Shown here: in pieces, positions 47,459 to 57,603 of the stretch
How positions within the stretch are numbered: the first letter of the stretch is position 1
Layout of the letters: the number at the start of each line of letters is the position of its first letter
NCBI RefSeq assembly: GCF_006265165.1
Contig: NZ_VDCH01000006.1
Coordinates: 1-64,000, forward strand
DNA length: 64,000 bases
From: Chlorobaculum thiosulfatiphilum
GTDB lineage: Bacteria; Bacteroidota; Chlorobiia; Chlorobiales; Chlorobiaceae
Direction of reading: 5' to 3'
The notes under the pieces: model-generated
What the model was told of the DNA's origin: nothing
The model's input: the letters and a program-made list of their open reading frames with translations, nothing else
Databases searched by the model: none
Made by a program: the position numbers and the translations under genes

Positions 47459-47494
47459 AATTATTTATGACGAGAGTTAATACGCTACTTGATC

Positions 47495-47977
47495 TCATTT
47501 GATTGGACAATACGCAATCATCTCAATCTCGACGCTTGCATCGAGAGGAAGGGATGTAACGCCGACGACGCTCCGGACATGTTGACCTGATTCAGCGAAA
47601 ATTTCACCGACAAGTTCCGAGGCTCCGTTGGCCACCTTGTGCTGATTGGTGAATCCTTCGGCGCTGGACACATAGACAGTTAACTTCACGATACCCGCCA
47701 CGGCATCGAGGGATTCGGCAACGGAACGTAAAACAGCAACCGCATTGAGCGCCGCCGTTCTGGCGGCAACCGTCGCCTCTTGCTCTCTCGCCGCGCTGAC
47801 GACTCCCCTGCCTCCAGGCTCCATCAGCTTGCCGCCGACCAGCGGCAATTGGCCCGAAGTGTAGATCAGATCGCCTACACGTATCGCTGGCTGGTAAAGT
47901 CCCGCTGGAGAGGGTAATTCAGGCAAGACGATGCCTGATCGTCTCAGATTTTCTTCATTTGAAGCCATGACTGTCAT
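47495..47977 (-). CDS. RidA-family (YjgF/YER057c/UK114) protein
   Basis: The 160-residue protein has the RidA fold in full: LPSPAGLYQPAIRVGDLIYTSGQLPL, an AARTAALNAVAVLRS helix, IVKLTVYVSSAEGFTNQHKVANGAS, and VRSVVGVTSLPLDASVEIEMIAYC with the conserved Arg near the catalytic site. Family members hydrolyse reactive enamines and imines or act on related amines. This longer variant (TdcF/RutC-like group with a GG..V insertion) has an unknown substrate. Met4 (47968) is an alternative start. It is divergent from the thiamine genes. Confidence 0.85.
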   Translation of the reverse strand: MTVMASNEENLRRSGIVLPELPSPAGLYQPAIRVGDLIYTSGQLPLVGGKLMEPGGRGVVSAAREQEATVAARTAALNAVAVLRSVAESLDAVAGIVKLTVYVSSAEGFTNQHKVANGASELVGEIFAESGQHVRSVVGVTSLPLDASVEIEMIAYCPIK

Positions 47978-47998
47978 TATGTTTTGCTTGAAAAAAAG

Positions 47999-48035
47999 GC
48001 CGGAAAACAGGAGTTATACGAGACCTGATTCCGGC
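47999..48035 (+). other. stem-loop in the leader of the thiamine genes
   Basis: GCCGGAA (47999-48005) pairs with TTCCGGC (48029-48035), and inside CAGG pairs with CCTG, leaving a 12-base loop. It stands between the divergent RidA gene and the ThiE/TenI gene. It lacks the TPP riboswitch core (no CUGAGA), so it is not that class. A short T-poor tail (ATTGGGATTCCTTTG) argues against a simple terminator. Confidence 0.4.
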
Positions 48036-48082
48036 ATTGGGATTCCTTTGAAAAATAGTTATCGTGCGTGAAATTGCTATCT

Positions 48083-48721
48083 ATGACAGGAAAACGTCCC
48101 TCACTTCCCCGGCTGATGATTGTCAGCAGCGGCGGCGAACATCTCGCGCATCGCGGCCTTGCCCTGAAGCAGGCGCAGGCGCTCGCACGATCTGCGCCGG
48201 TGCTGTTTCAGCTCCGCGAAAAAGGCCTCGATGCTGCGTCGATCTGGCAACTCAGCCTCCAGATCGCGCCTATTCTCAAAGAGGCCGGATCGATCCTCGC
48301 CCTCAACGAGCGCTTCGACCTCGCTCTCGCCACTGGTGCTGGCGGCGTACACCTTCCCGAATCCTCATGCCCTGCCGATGCCGTGCGAAAGGCTGCGCGC
48401 GGCCTGCTTGCCGGGCAGAGCGTTCATAGCGAAACTGCTGCCCTCCAAGCCTCTTCGGCGGGTCTCGACTACCTGCTTTTCGGGCCGGTCTTCCATACGC
48501 CCTCGAAAGAGCCTTTCGGCCCGCCCCAAGGGCTGGAGCGACTCCGGGAAATCTGCGCAAAAGTACGCATTCCTGTGTTCGCCGTTGGCGGCGTCACGCC
48601 TGAAAAAGCCTTGGCCTGCCTCGAATGCGGAGCCTGGGGCGTCGCCGCGCTCACCCCGTTTCTCGATGCCGAAGCAATGCCAGAAACCATCAACCGTTTT
48701 TTCGCATTCATTCCCTCATGA
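48083..48721 (+). CDS. ThiE/TenI-type protein
   Basis: The first of two tandem thiamine phosphate synthase superfamily genes. From the ATG ([18 protein letters not shown]; a GTG at 48068 would add five residues) the TIM barrel shows [35 protein letters not shown] and a [15 protein letters not shown] segment and [24 protein letters not shown]. It is more divergent than the second copy, so it may act as TenI (thiazole tautomerase) or as a paralogue. Its stop overlaps the next start by ATGA. Confidence 0.82.
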   Translation: MTGKRPSLPRLMIVSSGGEHLAHRGLALKQAQALARSAPVLFQLREKGLDAASIWQLSLQIAPILKEAGSILALNERFDLALATGAGGVHLPESSCPADAVRKAARGLLAGQSVHSETAALQASSAGLDYLLFGPVFHTPSKEPFGPPQGLERLREICAKVRIPVFAVGGVTPEKALACLECGAWGVAALTPFLDAEAMPETINRFFAFIPS

Positions 48722-49332
48722 ACCTCCCTCGAAGACTCCTCTGCGTCATCACTGATGATAGCACCGATCCCGTTGAACTTGCCCGATTGGCCCTTGAAGG
48801 CGGAGCCGGAATGGTGCAATTGCGACGAAAAAAAGCTACAGGCCGCGAACTTTTTCAATGGGCTGTGCGAATTCAGGCTCTGTGCCGCGAGCAAGATGCG
48901 CTCTTCATCGTGAACGATCGGGTGGATATAGCCTTGGCCATGCATGCCGATGGCGTCCATCTCGGCCAGCAGGATATGCCCGCATCCGCCGCCCGATCCC
49001 TCTGCGGCCCCGACGCGATCATCGGCGTATCAGTCTCCTGTACCGACGAAGCCTTAAAAGCCGCTGCGGAAGGAGCGAGCTACATCGGCGTGGGGCATAT
49101 CTTTCCGACGTTTTCCAAAGACAAACCGACCCCGCCGATCGGTACGGCAGCGATACGAACCATCCGGAATGCCGCGCAGTTGCCGGTCATCGCCATCGGC
49201 GGCATTGATCACGACAACGCCGCCGAGGTCATCCGCGCCGGAGCGTCGGGCATCGCAGTCATTTCGGCGATATCCGAAAGCGACGATCCGGCAGCGGCAA
49301 CCCGTGAGCTGGTCAAGAGAATTCGGCAGTGA
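48718..49332 (+). CDS. thiE: thiamine phosphate synthase ThiE
   Basis: Start [15 protein letters not shown] overlaps the previous stop. The protein of 204 residues matches Thi[79 protein letters not shown] and [12 protein letters not shown]. It joins HMP-pyrophosphate to the thiazole phosphate. The three genes are coupled and form an operon with thiD. Confidence 0.93.
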   Translation: MNLPRRLLCVITDDSTDPVELARLALEGGAGMVQLRRKKATGRELFQWAVRIQALCREQDALFIVNDRVDIALAMHADGVHLGQQDMPASAARSLCGPDAIIGVSVSCTDEALKAAAEGASYIGVGHIFPTFSKDKPTPPIGTAAIRTIRNAAQLPVIAIGGIDHDNAAEVIRAGASGIAVISAISESDDPAAATRELVKRIRQ

Positions 49333-49334
49333 CT

Positions 49335-50168
49335 ATGATGCAGAATTACACCACCGTACTCACCATCGCCGGTTCGGACGGCAGCGGCGGAGCTGGCATC
49401 CAGGCCGACCTGAAAGCCATCGCCGCCAACAATTGCTACGGAGTGAGCGTCATCACCGCCGTAACGGCTCAAAACACCCTCGGCGTGGGATCGATTCATG
49501 AGATTCCGCCCGCATTCATCGCAGAGCAGTTCGAGACGATTACCGACGACATCCGCATCGACACGGTCAAGATCGGGATGCTCGGCTCGACGAAAGCGGC
49601 GGAAACGGTCGCTGAACTCATCGAATGCCTCGACGGCGTTCCGGTCGTTCTCGACACCGTTTTGCGCTCATCGAGCGGGAAATCGCTGTTCGAAGCAGAA
49701 AGTATGATGCCGATGCAGCGACTCTTTCGCCGCTCCAGCCTCATCACGCCAAACCTGCCGGAGGCGGCGTCACTGACGGGCCGCAACAAGGCCCCGGCAA
49801 CGAGAGCCGGAATCGAAGCGATGGCGAAGGAATTGCAGCGGCAAGGGGCGCGTTCCGTGCTGATCAAGGGGGGGCATGGCGAGGGAGGAAACTGTGAGGA
49901 CTGCCTACTGCACGAGGGCAGGTTCTTCTGGTACTCGAACCCGAAAATCGACACGGTCAACACGCACGGCACCGGCTGCACCCTCTCGTCGGCCATAGCA
50001 TGCGGAGTTGCCAAAGGAGTGCCGATGGATGAAGCCGTGGCCTCGGCTATCGACTATACGAGAAAAGCGTTGCAGGCCGGGGCGTCGTGGAGACTGGGGC
50101 GCGGAAACGGCCCGCTGGAGCATTTTCCGGGCCGGAAGGTCAAGGCCAGACCGGGAATGAATCGATAA
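49335..50168 (+). CDS. thiD: hydroxymethylpyrimidine kinase / phosphomethylpyrimidine kinase ThiD
   Basis: The ribokinase-fold protein of about 277 residues has [21 protein letters not shown] near the start, [35 protein letters not shown] and the anion hole [14 protein letters not shown]. It phosphorylates HMP twice to feed ThiE. Three starts are possible: GTG 49329 overlapping the thiE stop, or ATG 49335 or 49338. A decayed UDP-glucose dehydrogenase gene on the other strand follows. Confidence 0.94.
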   Translation: MMQNYTTVLTIAGSDGSGGAGIQADLKAIAANNCYGVSVITAVTAQNTLGVGSIHEIPPAFIAEQFETITDDIRIDTVKIGMLGSTKAAETVAELIECLDGVPVVLDTVLRSSSGKSLFEAESMMPMQRLFRRSSLITPNLPEAASLTGRNKAPATRAGIEAMAKELQRQGARSVLIKGGHGEGGNCEDCLLHEGRFFWYSNPKIDTVNTHGTGCTLSSAIACGVAKGVPMDEAVASAIDYTRKALQAGASWRLGRGNGPLEHFPGRKVKARPGMNR

Positions 50169-50176
50169 GGCAGTTC

Positions 50177-50800
50177 AGAGCACAAGACGGGGGCTGCGTC
50201 CGATCGAGTAGTAAGTATCTGAGTCGCGCCTGCGCCACCATGTCGGGGTTGTAAAGGTTCCTGCCGTCGAAGATCACCGGCTCTTTCAGCGATGTTGGCG
50301 ATCTCGTTCATGAAGCTGATCTTGGTGGCAAGCGTCGCTTTTATCGCATACCGGGTCAGCTCCACCGAGCGGATGCCCATGGCGATGAATCGTTCGCGGC
50401 TGCGGTTGAACGGCGCGTAGAGGTTGCGCAGAAGCTCTTTGGTGCGCGGATTGTCCTCGCCGAAGACGATGCCGCTCGGGCTTCATGAAATCGTCCACGG
50501 CATCCCTCCCCTGGAGGAACCCGGGATTGGAAACGACGTCGAAATCGAGCGCCTTGCCCCGCTCTTCAAGCACAGACTTGATCGTTTCACGCACCAGATC
50601 GGCCGTACAAACCGGCACTGTCGATTTGTCGATCACGATACGGTAATCATCCATGTTGCGTCCGATACTTTCGGCGATGCTGAGCATTTGGCTCAGGTCA
50701 GCCGATCCATCCTCGTCGGGCGGTGTGCCGACGGCGATGAACTGGTAGAGGCTGAAATCGACCCCCTCTGTTGCCTCTTCACTACCGGATAACAAAGAGT
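50177..50800 (-). pseudogene. decayed UDP-glucose 6-dehydrogenase gene
   Basis: Pieces of UDP-glucose dehydrogenase appear in successive minus-strand frames. They are FQ-type [16 protein letters not shown] with VIDKSTVP and [21 protein letters not shown]; then, after an extra C near 50483, the frame carrying a [21 protein letters not shown]-type segment and [11 protein letters not shown]; then, after a deletion, [16 protein letters not shown] and YYSIGRS in yet other frames. The N-terminal Rossmann fold (GTGYVG) and most of the C-terminal domain are missing. The enzyme would oxidise UDP-glucose to UDP-glucuronate; this copy cannot. Confidence 0.8.
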
Positions 50801-50856
50801 ATTCCTCGGCAAAAAGAATCGGCACAGAGGTTAACCCCCTCGAAATGCGCCAGCAC

Positions 50857-51702
50857 TCACTCCACGACGATAATCAGGCATCGTGACTTTTTCCAGAACT
50901 CCGCCTCGTTCCTGATCAAAAGCAGTGCAGAGGTTTTGCCGCCAACGAGTGTATAAGAGCCTTTGGTATGAGGGGTTATGATATGCAGGCGGCTGACTGG
51001 CTTATCAAAATAAATGTCCCTGGTTTCGGTAATATCCACCATCCTGAACGGACGGATATCGAAATCGGCGGCCAGAACAGGCTGCGCGCCGAGAAAACGG
51101 GAAAAAGGAGCAGGCGGCAGCAAAATGCCCTTGGCGACAAGCTGATCGATGGTGCCGCTGATGTAATAGGCCTTGACCATCTGCGCCTCCTGATCATCGA
51201 TAACCTCGTCCATGACATCGACCGTGTTGGTGAGCCTAGCGATGCTCCGGTTCAGCCTTGCAATCTCCCCTTTCATGGCTCCGACTTCCAGACTTTTCTT
51301 GTCCAGCTCGCCCTTGAGCTGACCGGTCATGCGGTCAAGCGCCGAGATACGGTATTGCGATTCGTGATTCTCCTTTTCAAGCGTCGTGACCAGGTTCCTG
51401 CTTGCCGAAAGCGTGGAGTCGATGAAGCGGATATTGCTGTTGATCTCCTTACCGATCTGCTCGGCGCTCTGAGGCTTGCGCCCTTCCACATCCGAGGAGA
51501 GCCGAACGACCACGGCCTCTTTCTGACGTATCCGTCCAAGATTCTTCTGTACCTGGACAAGAATGGTCATCATCGACTCGAGATGCTTTTGCTCCTCCTT
51601 TTTCCGTTCTTCCCGTGTGCAAGAAGAAACTGTGGCAATTATCGCTCCTGCCAGAAAGATAACGGCAAAGCGTCTCAATGGCTTCAAAGCCACTCTATCC
51701 AT
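50857..51702 (-). CDS. coiled-coil lipoprotein of unknown function
   Basis: The 281-residue protein has a lipoprotein signal peptide with cysteine in TVSSC near residue 28. After that come helices rich in charged residues (to about 190) with coiled-coil heptads ([27 protein letters not shown]), and a C-terminal beta-rich part ([23 protein letters not shown]). I do not recognise the family. Its first 19 bp overlap the end of the alpha/beta-hydrolase gene, so the two are transcribed together. It is likely anchored in a membrane facing the periplasm. Confidence 0.75.
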   Translation of the reverse strand: MDRVALKPLRRFAVIFLAGAIIATVSSCTREERKKEEQKHLESMMTILVQVQKNLGRIRQKEAVVVRLSSDVEGRKPQSAEQIGKEINSNIRFIDSTLSASRNLVTTLEKENHESQYRISALDRMTGQLKGELDKKSLEVGAMKGEIARLNRSIARLTNTVDVMDEVIDDQEAQMVKAYYISGTIDQLVAKGILLPPAPFSRFLGAQPVLAADFDIRPFRMVDITETRDIYFDKPVSRLHIITPHTKGSYTLVGGKTSALLLIRNEAEFWKKSRCLIIVVE

Positions 51703-52403
51703 TGTTCAACTCCATCTTTGGTACCATACCACTTTGTATGCGGCGCAGGCAAATGTTCGCATTCGGGAATAGTAACATTTTCGGCGCCTTCAAGAAAACA
51801 GCATCTCGCCGGAACAACCCCGTCTCCGGCAAGATTTCCATCGTCGGTCACTCCCAGGTAAAACATATAGCACAGTTTTTCGATCATGCCGCCATCGAGC
51901 GAACCTTTATACCGGTCGCTAACGACCGAGACGACTTTATATTTACGGAAAAATTCGGAGCTGAGATGCTGAAAAATAAAATCGGTCTTGATTTTCGCGA
52001 AATGCTCGTGGGTATGAAATGGAGTTCCGAGCGCGACCAGTCTGCCGACCAGACCGTTCACGGCATAAACATCGCCCTGAAACGGACGTTCCAGGAGATA
52101 GACCATGGCTACCGTGCCGCCGCCGCTGTGCGCGACGATGGTGACCGGCTCGCCGGGAAAACGCGAGGCCATGGCGCGCACCGTCCGGTCAAGCACCGCC
52201 ATGACGCGGTTGGTCGAACGCTCGGGCGATGGAGGAAACCCGATCCAGTCGAGAAGATTGACCGGAGCGATGGCGATCTTCTCAGCCGGAATCCAGGCGG
52301 AGAGCGCCTGGCGCATCACCTCGTAAAGGGAGTCCCAGAAAAGCACACCCGGAACGATCACCACCGGATTCTGCCTGACCACTGAAATAACTGGCAATTC
52401 CAT
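51684..52403 (-). CDS. alpha/beta-hydrolase (lipase-like)
   Basis: The 239-residue protein has [12 protein letters not shown] near the start and a nucleophile elbow [18 protein letters not shown] (G-x-S-x-G variant, AHSGGG). [19 protein letters not shown] tail includes a possible catalytic His (PAPHTKW). The fold is that of lipases/esterases of the PGAP1 or triacylglycerol lipase-like group seen in plants and cyanobacteria. It has no signal peptide. The substrate is unknown. It is 35 bp from pepA on the same strand. Confidence 0.8.
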   Translation of the reverse strand: MELPVISVVRQNPVVIVPGVLFWDSLYEVMRQALSAWIPAEKIAIAPVNLLDWIGFPPSPERSTNRVMAVLDRTVRAMASRFPGEPVTIVAHSGGGTVAMVYLLERPFQGDVYAVNGLVGRLVALGTPFHTHEHFAKIKTDFIFQHLSSEFFRKYKVVSVVSDRYKGSLDGGMIEKLCYMFYLGVTDDGNLAGDGVVPARCCFLEGAENVTIPECEHLPAPHTKWYGTKDGVEQWIEWL

Positions 52404-52437
52404 GCTTTATGACGGCTTGGTTCCCGCGATACTCTGC

Positions 52438-53952
52438 TTACGACCAGCCCTTGAGCAGATCGAGCACGAGACGGACGCCAAAACCAGTCGCGCCGGGCGT
52501 CTTCGAGCCGCCTTTTGCCGGAAATGCCGGGCCTGCGATATCAATATGCGCCCAGCGCTTATGACCGTCGATGAACTTCTGGAGAAACTTCGCCGCCGTC
52601 ACCGAACCCGCGCCGCGTCCGCCGGTGTTGTGCACGTCGGCCACGTCGGACTTGATCAGTTCGTCGTACTCGTCCCAGAGCGGCATTTTCCAAACCTTTT
52701 CGCCGGACGACTGGCCAGCCTCGAATATACTCTCGGCCAGTTTGTCGTCGTTGCTGAAAAGTCCGGCAACCGAGTTGCCAAGCGCCACGATGCAGGCGCC
52801 GGTGAGCGTAGCCAGATCGACGATCACGTCGGGATCGTACTCCTTTTTGGCGTAGGTCAGGGCATCGGCAAGGATCAGTCGTCCCTCGGCATCGGTGTTG
52901 CCGACCTCGACCGTAATGCCCGACATGGTCGTAATGACATCGCCCGGCTTCTGCGCCGATCCGCCCGGCATGTTGTCGGTGGCCGGAACAAGGCCGATCA
53001 CCCGCAGCGGAAGTCCGAGGCCCGCGACAGCTTCGACCGTGGCGATCACCGCGGCGGCTCCGGACATGTCCGATTTCATCTCTTCCATCCCCTGGGCGGG
53101 CTTGAGCGAAATGCCGCCGGAATCGAAGGTCACGCCCTTGCCGACCAGCGCGATGGTCTTTTTCGACTTGCCCTTCGGCTTGTAGTCGAGAATGGTGAAG
53201 GTCGGCGGCTCCTCGCTCCCCTTGTTGACGGCCAGGAGACCGCCCATGCCAAGTTCGGTGATCTTCTTTTTATCGAACACCGTCACCTCGAAGCCGCCCC
53301 GTTTACCGGCCTCGATGGCCGCGTCGGCCAGCGCTTCGGCAGAGAGATGGTTGCCCGGCAGGTTGACGAGGTCTCGCGCCCGGTTCTGGCACTCGCCGAC
53401 GATCATCCCCTTTCCAGCGCCTTTTTCGACAGCTTCGAGCCGGTCGCCGCATCCGGCAAGCACCAGTTCGTCGATGCCTTTCAGCTTGCCCGCCTTCTTC
53501 TCCTCCTTGTCGAGCTTGCCACTCTTGAGGCGGTCGAAACGATACGAGCCGTACAGTACGCCTTCGACGAGAATGGCGGCCAGCTCTTCCTGCTTGTGAC
53601 CAGACTGTTTCGACCACTCATCGACAGGCGAGCAATCGATGGCCAGAACACCCAGATGCAGATCGACCGCCTTGCGGGCAACGGCATCGGCAGCTTTTCG
53701 AAAATCTTCGGTGGTTTTGCCTTCGCCGATACCGGCCAGAAGCACCCGCGAAGCCGACTTGCCCGAGATCTGGCGATAAAGCAGGGAGAGTTCGCCTGCG
53801 GCCGCCTTGAAATCGCCATCGGGACTCGCAATGATGCCAAGGCCCGCGAGAACCTTCGCGGCATCGCGCTTCATCTCTTTTTTGCTGAAGAACTGAACAA
53901 GAATATCGGCTTTGACCGACCCGCCATCCCTAACCGTAACAGTACATTTCAT
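52438..53952 (-). CDS. pepA: leucyl aminopeptidase (M17)
   Basis: The start [11 protein letters not shown] at 53952 has a GGAAG site. The 504-residue protein shows the M17 signature [17 protein letters not shown] and metal-binding [17 protein letters not shown] plus [12 protein letters not shown]. The C-terminal part ([25 protein letters not shown]) and length are typical. It removes N-terminal residues with two metal ions. The upstream frame (MFASSPSS) is not part of the gene. Confidence 0.95.
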   Translation of the reverse strand: MKCTVTVRDGGSVKADILVQFFSKKEMKRDAAKVLAGLGIIASPDGDFKAAAGELSLLYRQISGKSASRVLLAGIGEGKTTEDFRKAADAVARKAVDLHLGVLAIDCSPVDEWSKQSGHKQEELAAILVEGVLYGSYRFDRLKSGKLDKEEKKAGKLKGIDELVLAGCGDRLEAVEKGAGKGMIVGECQNRARDLVNLPGNHLSAEALADAAIEAGKRGGFEVTVFDKKKITELGMGGLLAVNKGSEEPPTFTILDYKPKGKSKKTIALVGKGVTFDSGGISLKPAQGMEEMKSDMSGAAAVIATVEAVAGLGLPLRVIGLVPATDNMPGGSAQKPGDVITTMSGITVEVGNTDAEGRLILADALTYAKKEYDPDVIVDLATLTGACIVALGNSVAGLFSNDDKLAESIFEAGQSSGEKVWKMPLWDEYDELIKSDVADVHNTGGRGAGSVTAAKFLQKFIDGHKRWAHIDIAGPAFPAKGGSKTPGATGFGVRLVLDLLKGWS

Positions 53953-53983
53953 GCTTCCGCGTAAGTAGAAATAATTGAAAGAA

Positions 53984-55045
53984 TTAACTATTGACCTGCT
54001 CGAGGGTGAACTTGCGAACATCCTCGAGAATCACGAGCTGGGCCTTCTCTGCGGACATCCGCAACAGGCAGCCCGCGGCGTTCATGTGGCCGCCGCCGCC
54101 ATGATGCTTGGCCAGCTGGTTGACATAAATTTTCCCCCGCGACCTGAAGCTGACCTTGGCCCGGCCATCCTGCATCTCCACAAGCAGCACGGCCACCTTC
54201 ACGGTCGGCACACTCAGAAGATAGCGAATGATGAGATCGGTGTCGAACAGCTTGCTGCCGGTCTGATTGAGCATATCCTGCGAAATGAAAAGCCAGGAGA
54301 TCAGGCCATTCTCGATGATTTTTATGCTTGAAAGCGCCAGGCCGAGCAGCTTGAGCGCCTCCGGAGTCAGGGAGTTGTAGATGCGGTCATAGACCATTTC
54401 GGGATCGGCCCCCTTTTCGACCAGCATACCGGCAACATGATAGGTATAGGGAGTCGTTTTGGAAAACCTGAACGAGCCGGTATCGGTCATGATGGCCACA
54501 TAGAGGGCCGAAGCCACCTCGGCGGTGAAAAGTTTCTGGCCGGTGCGCAGCTCCAGGGCGGCAATGAGATCGCAGACAAGCTCACCGGTCGAAGAGACGT
54601 AGGTCTCGCAGACCGTTATGTCCGCAAAATCTTCGGGTTCGAGATGATGGTCGATGCAAAGCACCCGGAGTCGGCTCATCTCTCTGGCAAACTCGACTTG
54701 CGGCCACAACCTGCCAATGCGGTCGTGCAGGTTGGCGTCGAGCACCACCAGAAGATCGGCGAGGAAAAACTCCTGCATGGACTCCTCGTCGCGATCGCGG
54801 AAGAGCCTGATGTCATGAAGCTCCTTCAGAAACAGGTAGTTCGGCGGCACTTCCGTGGGATTGAAGATCGCAACCTCCTTGCCAAGCGCCTTGAGCGCCA
54901 GAGCCAGCGCGACCTGGCTGCCAAGCCCGTCGCCATCGGAATTTTCGTGGGTAGTAAAAAGAATGTGCGAGGATACCAGCATCTCATCGATGACCGGCTT
55001 CCACTCTTCAGGGGTCAATGTCCGGCCATATTCAGGTATAATCAT
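53984..55045 (-). CDS. DHH/DHHA1 phosphoesterase (NrnA-like)
   Basis: Start [17 protein letters not shown] gives 353 residues; an upstream Met at 55078 lacks support. The DHH motifs are present: [35 protein letters not shown], and the DHHA1 signature [11 protein letters not shown] near the end. NrnA-type enzymes degrade nanoRNA and pAp with Mn2+. Some members hydrolyse cyclic dinucleotides. The order with pepA suggests an operon. Confidence 0.9.
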   Translation of the reverse strand: MIIPEYGRTLTPEEWKPVIDEMLVSSHILFTTHENSDGDGLGSQVALALALKALGKEVAIFNPTEVPPNYLFLKELHDIRLFRDRDEESMQEFFLADLLVVLDANLHDRIGRLWPQVEFAREMSRLRVLCIDHHLEPEDFADITVCETYVSSTGELVCDLIAALELRTGQKLFTAEVASALYVAIMTDTGSFRFSKTTPYTYHVAGMLVEKGADPEMVYDRIYNSLTPEALKLLGLALSSIKIIENGLISWLFISQDMLNQTGSKLFDTDLIIRYLLSVPTVKVAVLLVEMQDGRAKVSFRSRGKIYVNQLAKHHGGGGHMNAAGCLLRMSAEKAQLVILEDVRKFTLEQVNS

Positions 55046-55194
55046 CAGCTCAGGAAATGGTTGGCAAAAAATCCTCAACGGAAACGAACGTTATAATACA
55101 TAAATAACCGGACGCACGAAATCCGGTTATTTGAAGAACGGCAACAAAAAGCCAAACGTTCTGAATTCCTGAACTTAATCAAAAACAGAGATGA

Positions 55195-55542
55195 TCAAGC
55201 GGTTTCCGCTTGCAACCCGGGCATATCGTCACAGAATTTTTCCACATTGCAGAGATAACGGGAAAATGCCTCCCGCCTTTTTTCAGTCACCCGGTAATTG
55301 CTCAGGGGCTTGCGGCTCTCGAAACTCTTGATACACTCCACATACCCTGCGGCTTCGAGCTTTCTGAGATGAATGCTGAGATTTCCGTCAGTAGCTCTGA
55401 TACTGTCGCGAATCTCCACGAACGATGCTTCAGTTTCGCTCAACAGGTAAGCCAGCGCCGCAAAACGAATTCGCGCATGAATAACCTTGTCGAGAAGCTG
55501 ATGATCGTAATCCTTTTTGTTTTTCATCGTTTCCAAAGTCAT
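55195..55542 (-). CDS. winged-helix transcriptional regulator
   Basis: From MTLETMKNKKD the protein has 115 residues; MKNKKDYDHQ at 55527 is also possible. A helix-turn-helix segment reads ARIRFAALAYLLSETEASFVEIRDSI, DGNLSIHLRKLEAAGYVE and SNYRVTEKRREAFSRYL, as in winged-helix regulators with an ArsR/MarR-like core (DUF/HTH_27 type). No cysteine sensor is obvious. It is divergent from rlmN with about 130 bp between. Its target may be the rlmN group or itself, which is not shown. Confidence 0.8.
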   Translation of the reverse strand: MTLETMKNKKDYDHQLLDKVIHARIRFAALAYLLSETEASFVEIRDSIRATDGNLSIHLRKLEAAGYVECIKSFESRKPLSNYRVTEKRREAFSRYLCNVEKFCDDMPGLQAETA

Positions 55543-55670
55543 CCTATCTTTTAAAATTATTACAGCCGACTTCACTTTTCGATGCAAAAATTATATATGA
55601 CCTATAAAATCTTAAAATATATAAGGTAAAGTACTTTTTTTATCGATAAATACAAAGTATAACGGACAAA

Positions 55671-56783
55671 ATGACGATAAACAACCAACCAGAACGAAAA
55701 AAAATACAGCATGACGAGCGACCAAATATGAGGATGCTGACCAGAAAGGAGCTTGGGGAACACCTGGCGGCTCTCGGTGAACCCGCCTACCGCGCAACTC
55801 AACTGCACCGTTGGCTATATAGTAACCAGACCCTCGATTTTGAAGAGATGAGCACCTTCGGCAAGCAACTCCGCCAAAAACTCGCCTCGGCATGGAGCAT
55901 ACGTCCGGCTTCGATCGCCAGTTCCGAAAGCGAAGCTCGGGAGGCAGACGCTGCGATTGACATCCAGACAGCAAAATTTCTCATCCGGCTGGAGGACGGC
56001 GAGCTGGTCGAAAGCGTTCTGATCCCTTCCGAAGAGCGCATGACCGCCTGCATCTCCTCGCAAGTCGGCTGCCCGCTCCGCTGCGCCTTTTGCGCCACAG
56101 GCCAGATGGGTTTCAGAAGAAACCTCGCGACATCGGAAATCACCGATCAAGCCTTCCTGCTCGATGCCGAAGCCCTGAAACGCCACGGACGCGGCCTGAG
56201 CAATATCGTCTTCATGGGCATGGGCGAGCCATTGCTGAATCTCGACAATGTATTCGAGTCTATCGGCACACTCACCGAACAGGATTACCGCTTCAGCATC
56301 TCCGAAAAAAAAATTACGATCTCGACCGTCGGCCTGCCAGCGGAGATGGAGCGGATCGCCCGGTCGGGCCTCAAAACCAAACTCGCCGTGTCGCTGCACA
56401 GCGCCGATCAGAGCGTACGGGAGCGGATGATGCCGGTCGCCCTTGATGTCCCCCTCGACAAGCTTGCCAAAGCAATCAGCATCTGCAATACCATAACCGG
56501 CCAACCGGTGACGCTGGTTTACATGCTACTGGAAGGAGTCAATGACTCGCCCGAAGATGCCCGAAAACTGGCTCGTTTCGCGAAGAGCGTGTTGTGCAAA
56601 ATTAATTTGATTGATTATAATTCTATCGTTACCTTGAAGTTCGAGTCGGGTTGCAGCAGCTCGAAAACCATGTTTATTCAAAGGTTGCTCGATGCTGGAT
56701 TGCCCGTTACCGTCAGAAAAAGTCAGGGCGCAGCCATCAATGCAGCATGCGGACAACTGGCTACCCGGACTGTACGGAAATAA
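55671..56783 (+). CDS. rlmN: 23S rRNA/tRNA adenine-2-methyltransferase RlmN
   Basis: The 370-residue radical-SAM protein has the CxxxCxxC cluster at Cys134, Cys138 and Cys141 (GCPLRCAFCATGQMGF). It also has a GMGEPLLNLDNV segment, TISTVGLPAEMERIA and the C-terminal AACGQLA cysteine near 362 that receives the methyl group. It makes m2A2503 in 23S rRNA and m2A37 in tRNA. The first 20 residues may be extra, with Met21 (MRMLTRKE) as an alternative start. Confidence 0.96.
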   Translation: MTINNQPERKKIQHDERPNMRMLTRKELGEHLAALGEPAYRATQLHRWLYSNQTLDFEEMSTFGKQLRQKLASAWSIRPASIASSESEAREADAAIDIQTAKFLIRLEDGELVESVLIPSEERMTACISSQVGCPLRCAFCATGQMGFRRNLATSEITDQAFLLDAEALKRHGRGLSNIVFMGMGEPLLNLDNVFESIGTLTEQDYRFSISEKKITISTVGLPAEMERIARSGLKTKLAVSLHSADQSVRERMMPVALDVPLDKLAKAISICNTITGQPVTLVYMLLEGVNDSPEDARKLARFAKSVLCKINLIDYNSIVTLKFESGCSSSKTMFIQRLLDAGLPVTVRKSQGAAINAACGQLATRTVRK

Positions 56784-56821
56784 CGGCTTGAAACCGAAGA
56801 AATCTTTAACCGGCCCATCTC

Positions 56822-57589
56822 ATGGATCTATCCTCTTTCCTCCCCTTCAGAGACGAAATGGTCAAGGTCTATCACTGCTTGACCAATAATGCGACCCACA
56901 CCTCCGAAAAACCGGTTTTCAGTGAACTCAAGGTTCGCCGCTACTCCTGCCCGATTGACGATGTTGCCGAATTTATCAACAACAAAATAGAAGGCTGGGT
57001 TGGCTGGGGTCTCAAAAACCAGAAAACGGCTGTCGGCGGCATGAAAACCATCCGTGCCGAAGTCTCCTCGTTCGCCCTGCTCGGCATGAAGATCGATGTC
57101 ACTTTCGGACTGGTTGAAGAAACAGACATAAACGGCCGCAAAATCACCACGGTCAATGGCAAGGCGCACACCAGGATCGACTCTAAAGGCGACCTTGGCG
57201 AAAGCCGCAGGATGCTCAGAATGATGCTGGTCGCGCTCGATTTCGAGTTCAGGCCGCAGATCGTGCACGAAGATGAGTACGTTCATCGCTCCATCGATCC
57301 GAAAAACTCGAGCGCCGCATTCCAGGAGCTTTTCAATGAATCCACGCTCGAACACCGGCCAAGCTCACCGAAAGCCAAGCCCATCGAGCTGAAAAAACCC
57401 GCCAAACAGCAGATAGAGTTCAAGTCATCCAAAAGTAGTGGAGAAACCGTAAAAACCGCAGTTTCATCCCAAGCCATCCCGGTCGTCCAGAATGGCGCAC
57501 AGTCGTCCGCCCCGGATCAGGATGTCGAAGAGGTGAAGAAACCTGCGAAACCGAAAATTACCGTCATCTCCCTGAAGAAAAATTCATAA
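56822..57589 (+). CDS. conserved-looking hypothetical between rlmN and adk
   Basis: The 255-residue protein ([17 protein letters not shown]) has an N-terminal region of mixed alpha/beta character (about 1-150; [51 protein letters not shown]). A low-complexity Lys/Ser/Pro-rich tail (160-255) follows, ending in [16 protein letters not shown]. The Lys-rich tail could bind nucleic acid or be unstructured. I do not recognise the family. It is 38 bp after rlmN and 14 bp before adk, so it is cotranscribed with both. Confidence 0.7.
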   Translation: MDLSSFLPFRDEMVKVYHCLTNNATHTSEKPVFSELKVRRYSCPIDDVAEFINNKIEGWVGWGLKNQKTAVGGMKTIRAEVSSFALLGMKIDVTFGLVEETDINGRKITTVNGKAHTRIDSKGDLGESRRMLRMMLVALDFEFRPQIVHEDEYVHRSIDPKNSSAAFQELFNESTLEHRPSSPKAKPIELKKPAKQQIEFKSSKSSGETVKTAVSSQAIPVVQNGAQSSAPDQDVEEVKKPAKPKITVISLKKNS

Positions 57590-57603
57590 AAGGACATCGT
57601 TTC

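Larger units (their letters stand above)
46671..47494. other. 824-bp gene-free region, extremely AT-rich in its second half
   Basis: From about 46980 to 47460 the DNA is nearly all A and T, in strong contrast to the GC-rich surroundings. No open frame of protein character was found. It contains a 20-bp inverted repeat (47232-47251 with 47274-47293), a smaller nested hairpin CTTAATAAT/ATTATTAAG (47228-47258), and one DnaA-box match TTATGCACA at 47157-47165. The 46680-46980 part is of normal composition and probably holds the ctpA promoter. The role of the rest is unknown. Confidence 0.55.

Noticed and set aside
46980-47470. replication origin
   Set aside because: Only one DnaA-box match was found in the AT-rich stretch, and no dnaA, dnaN, gidA or similar marker gene is near. 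A cluster of boxes would be needed.
47999-48067. TPP riboswitch
   Set aside because: The CUGAGA and ACCUGAUC.GGUUAAUACC core elements are absent; only a simple hairpin is present.
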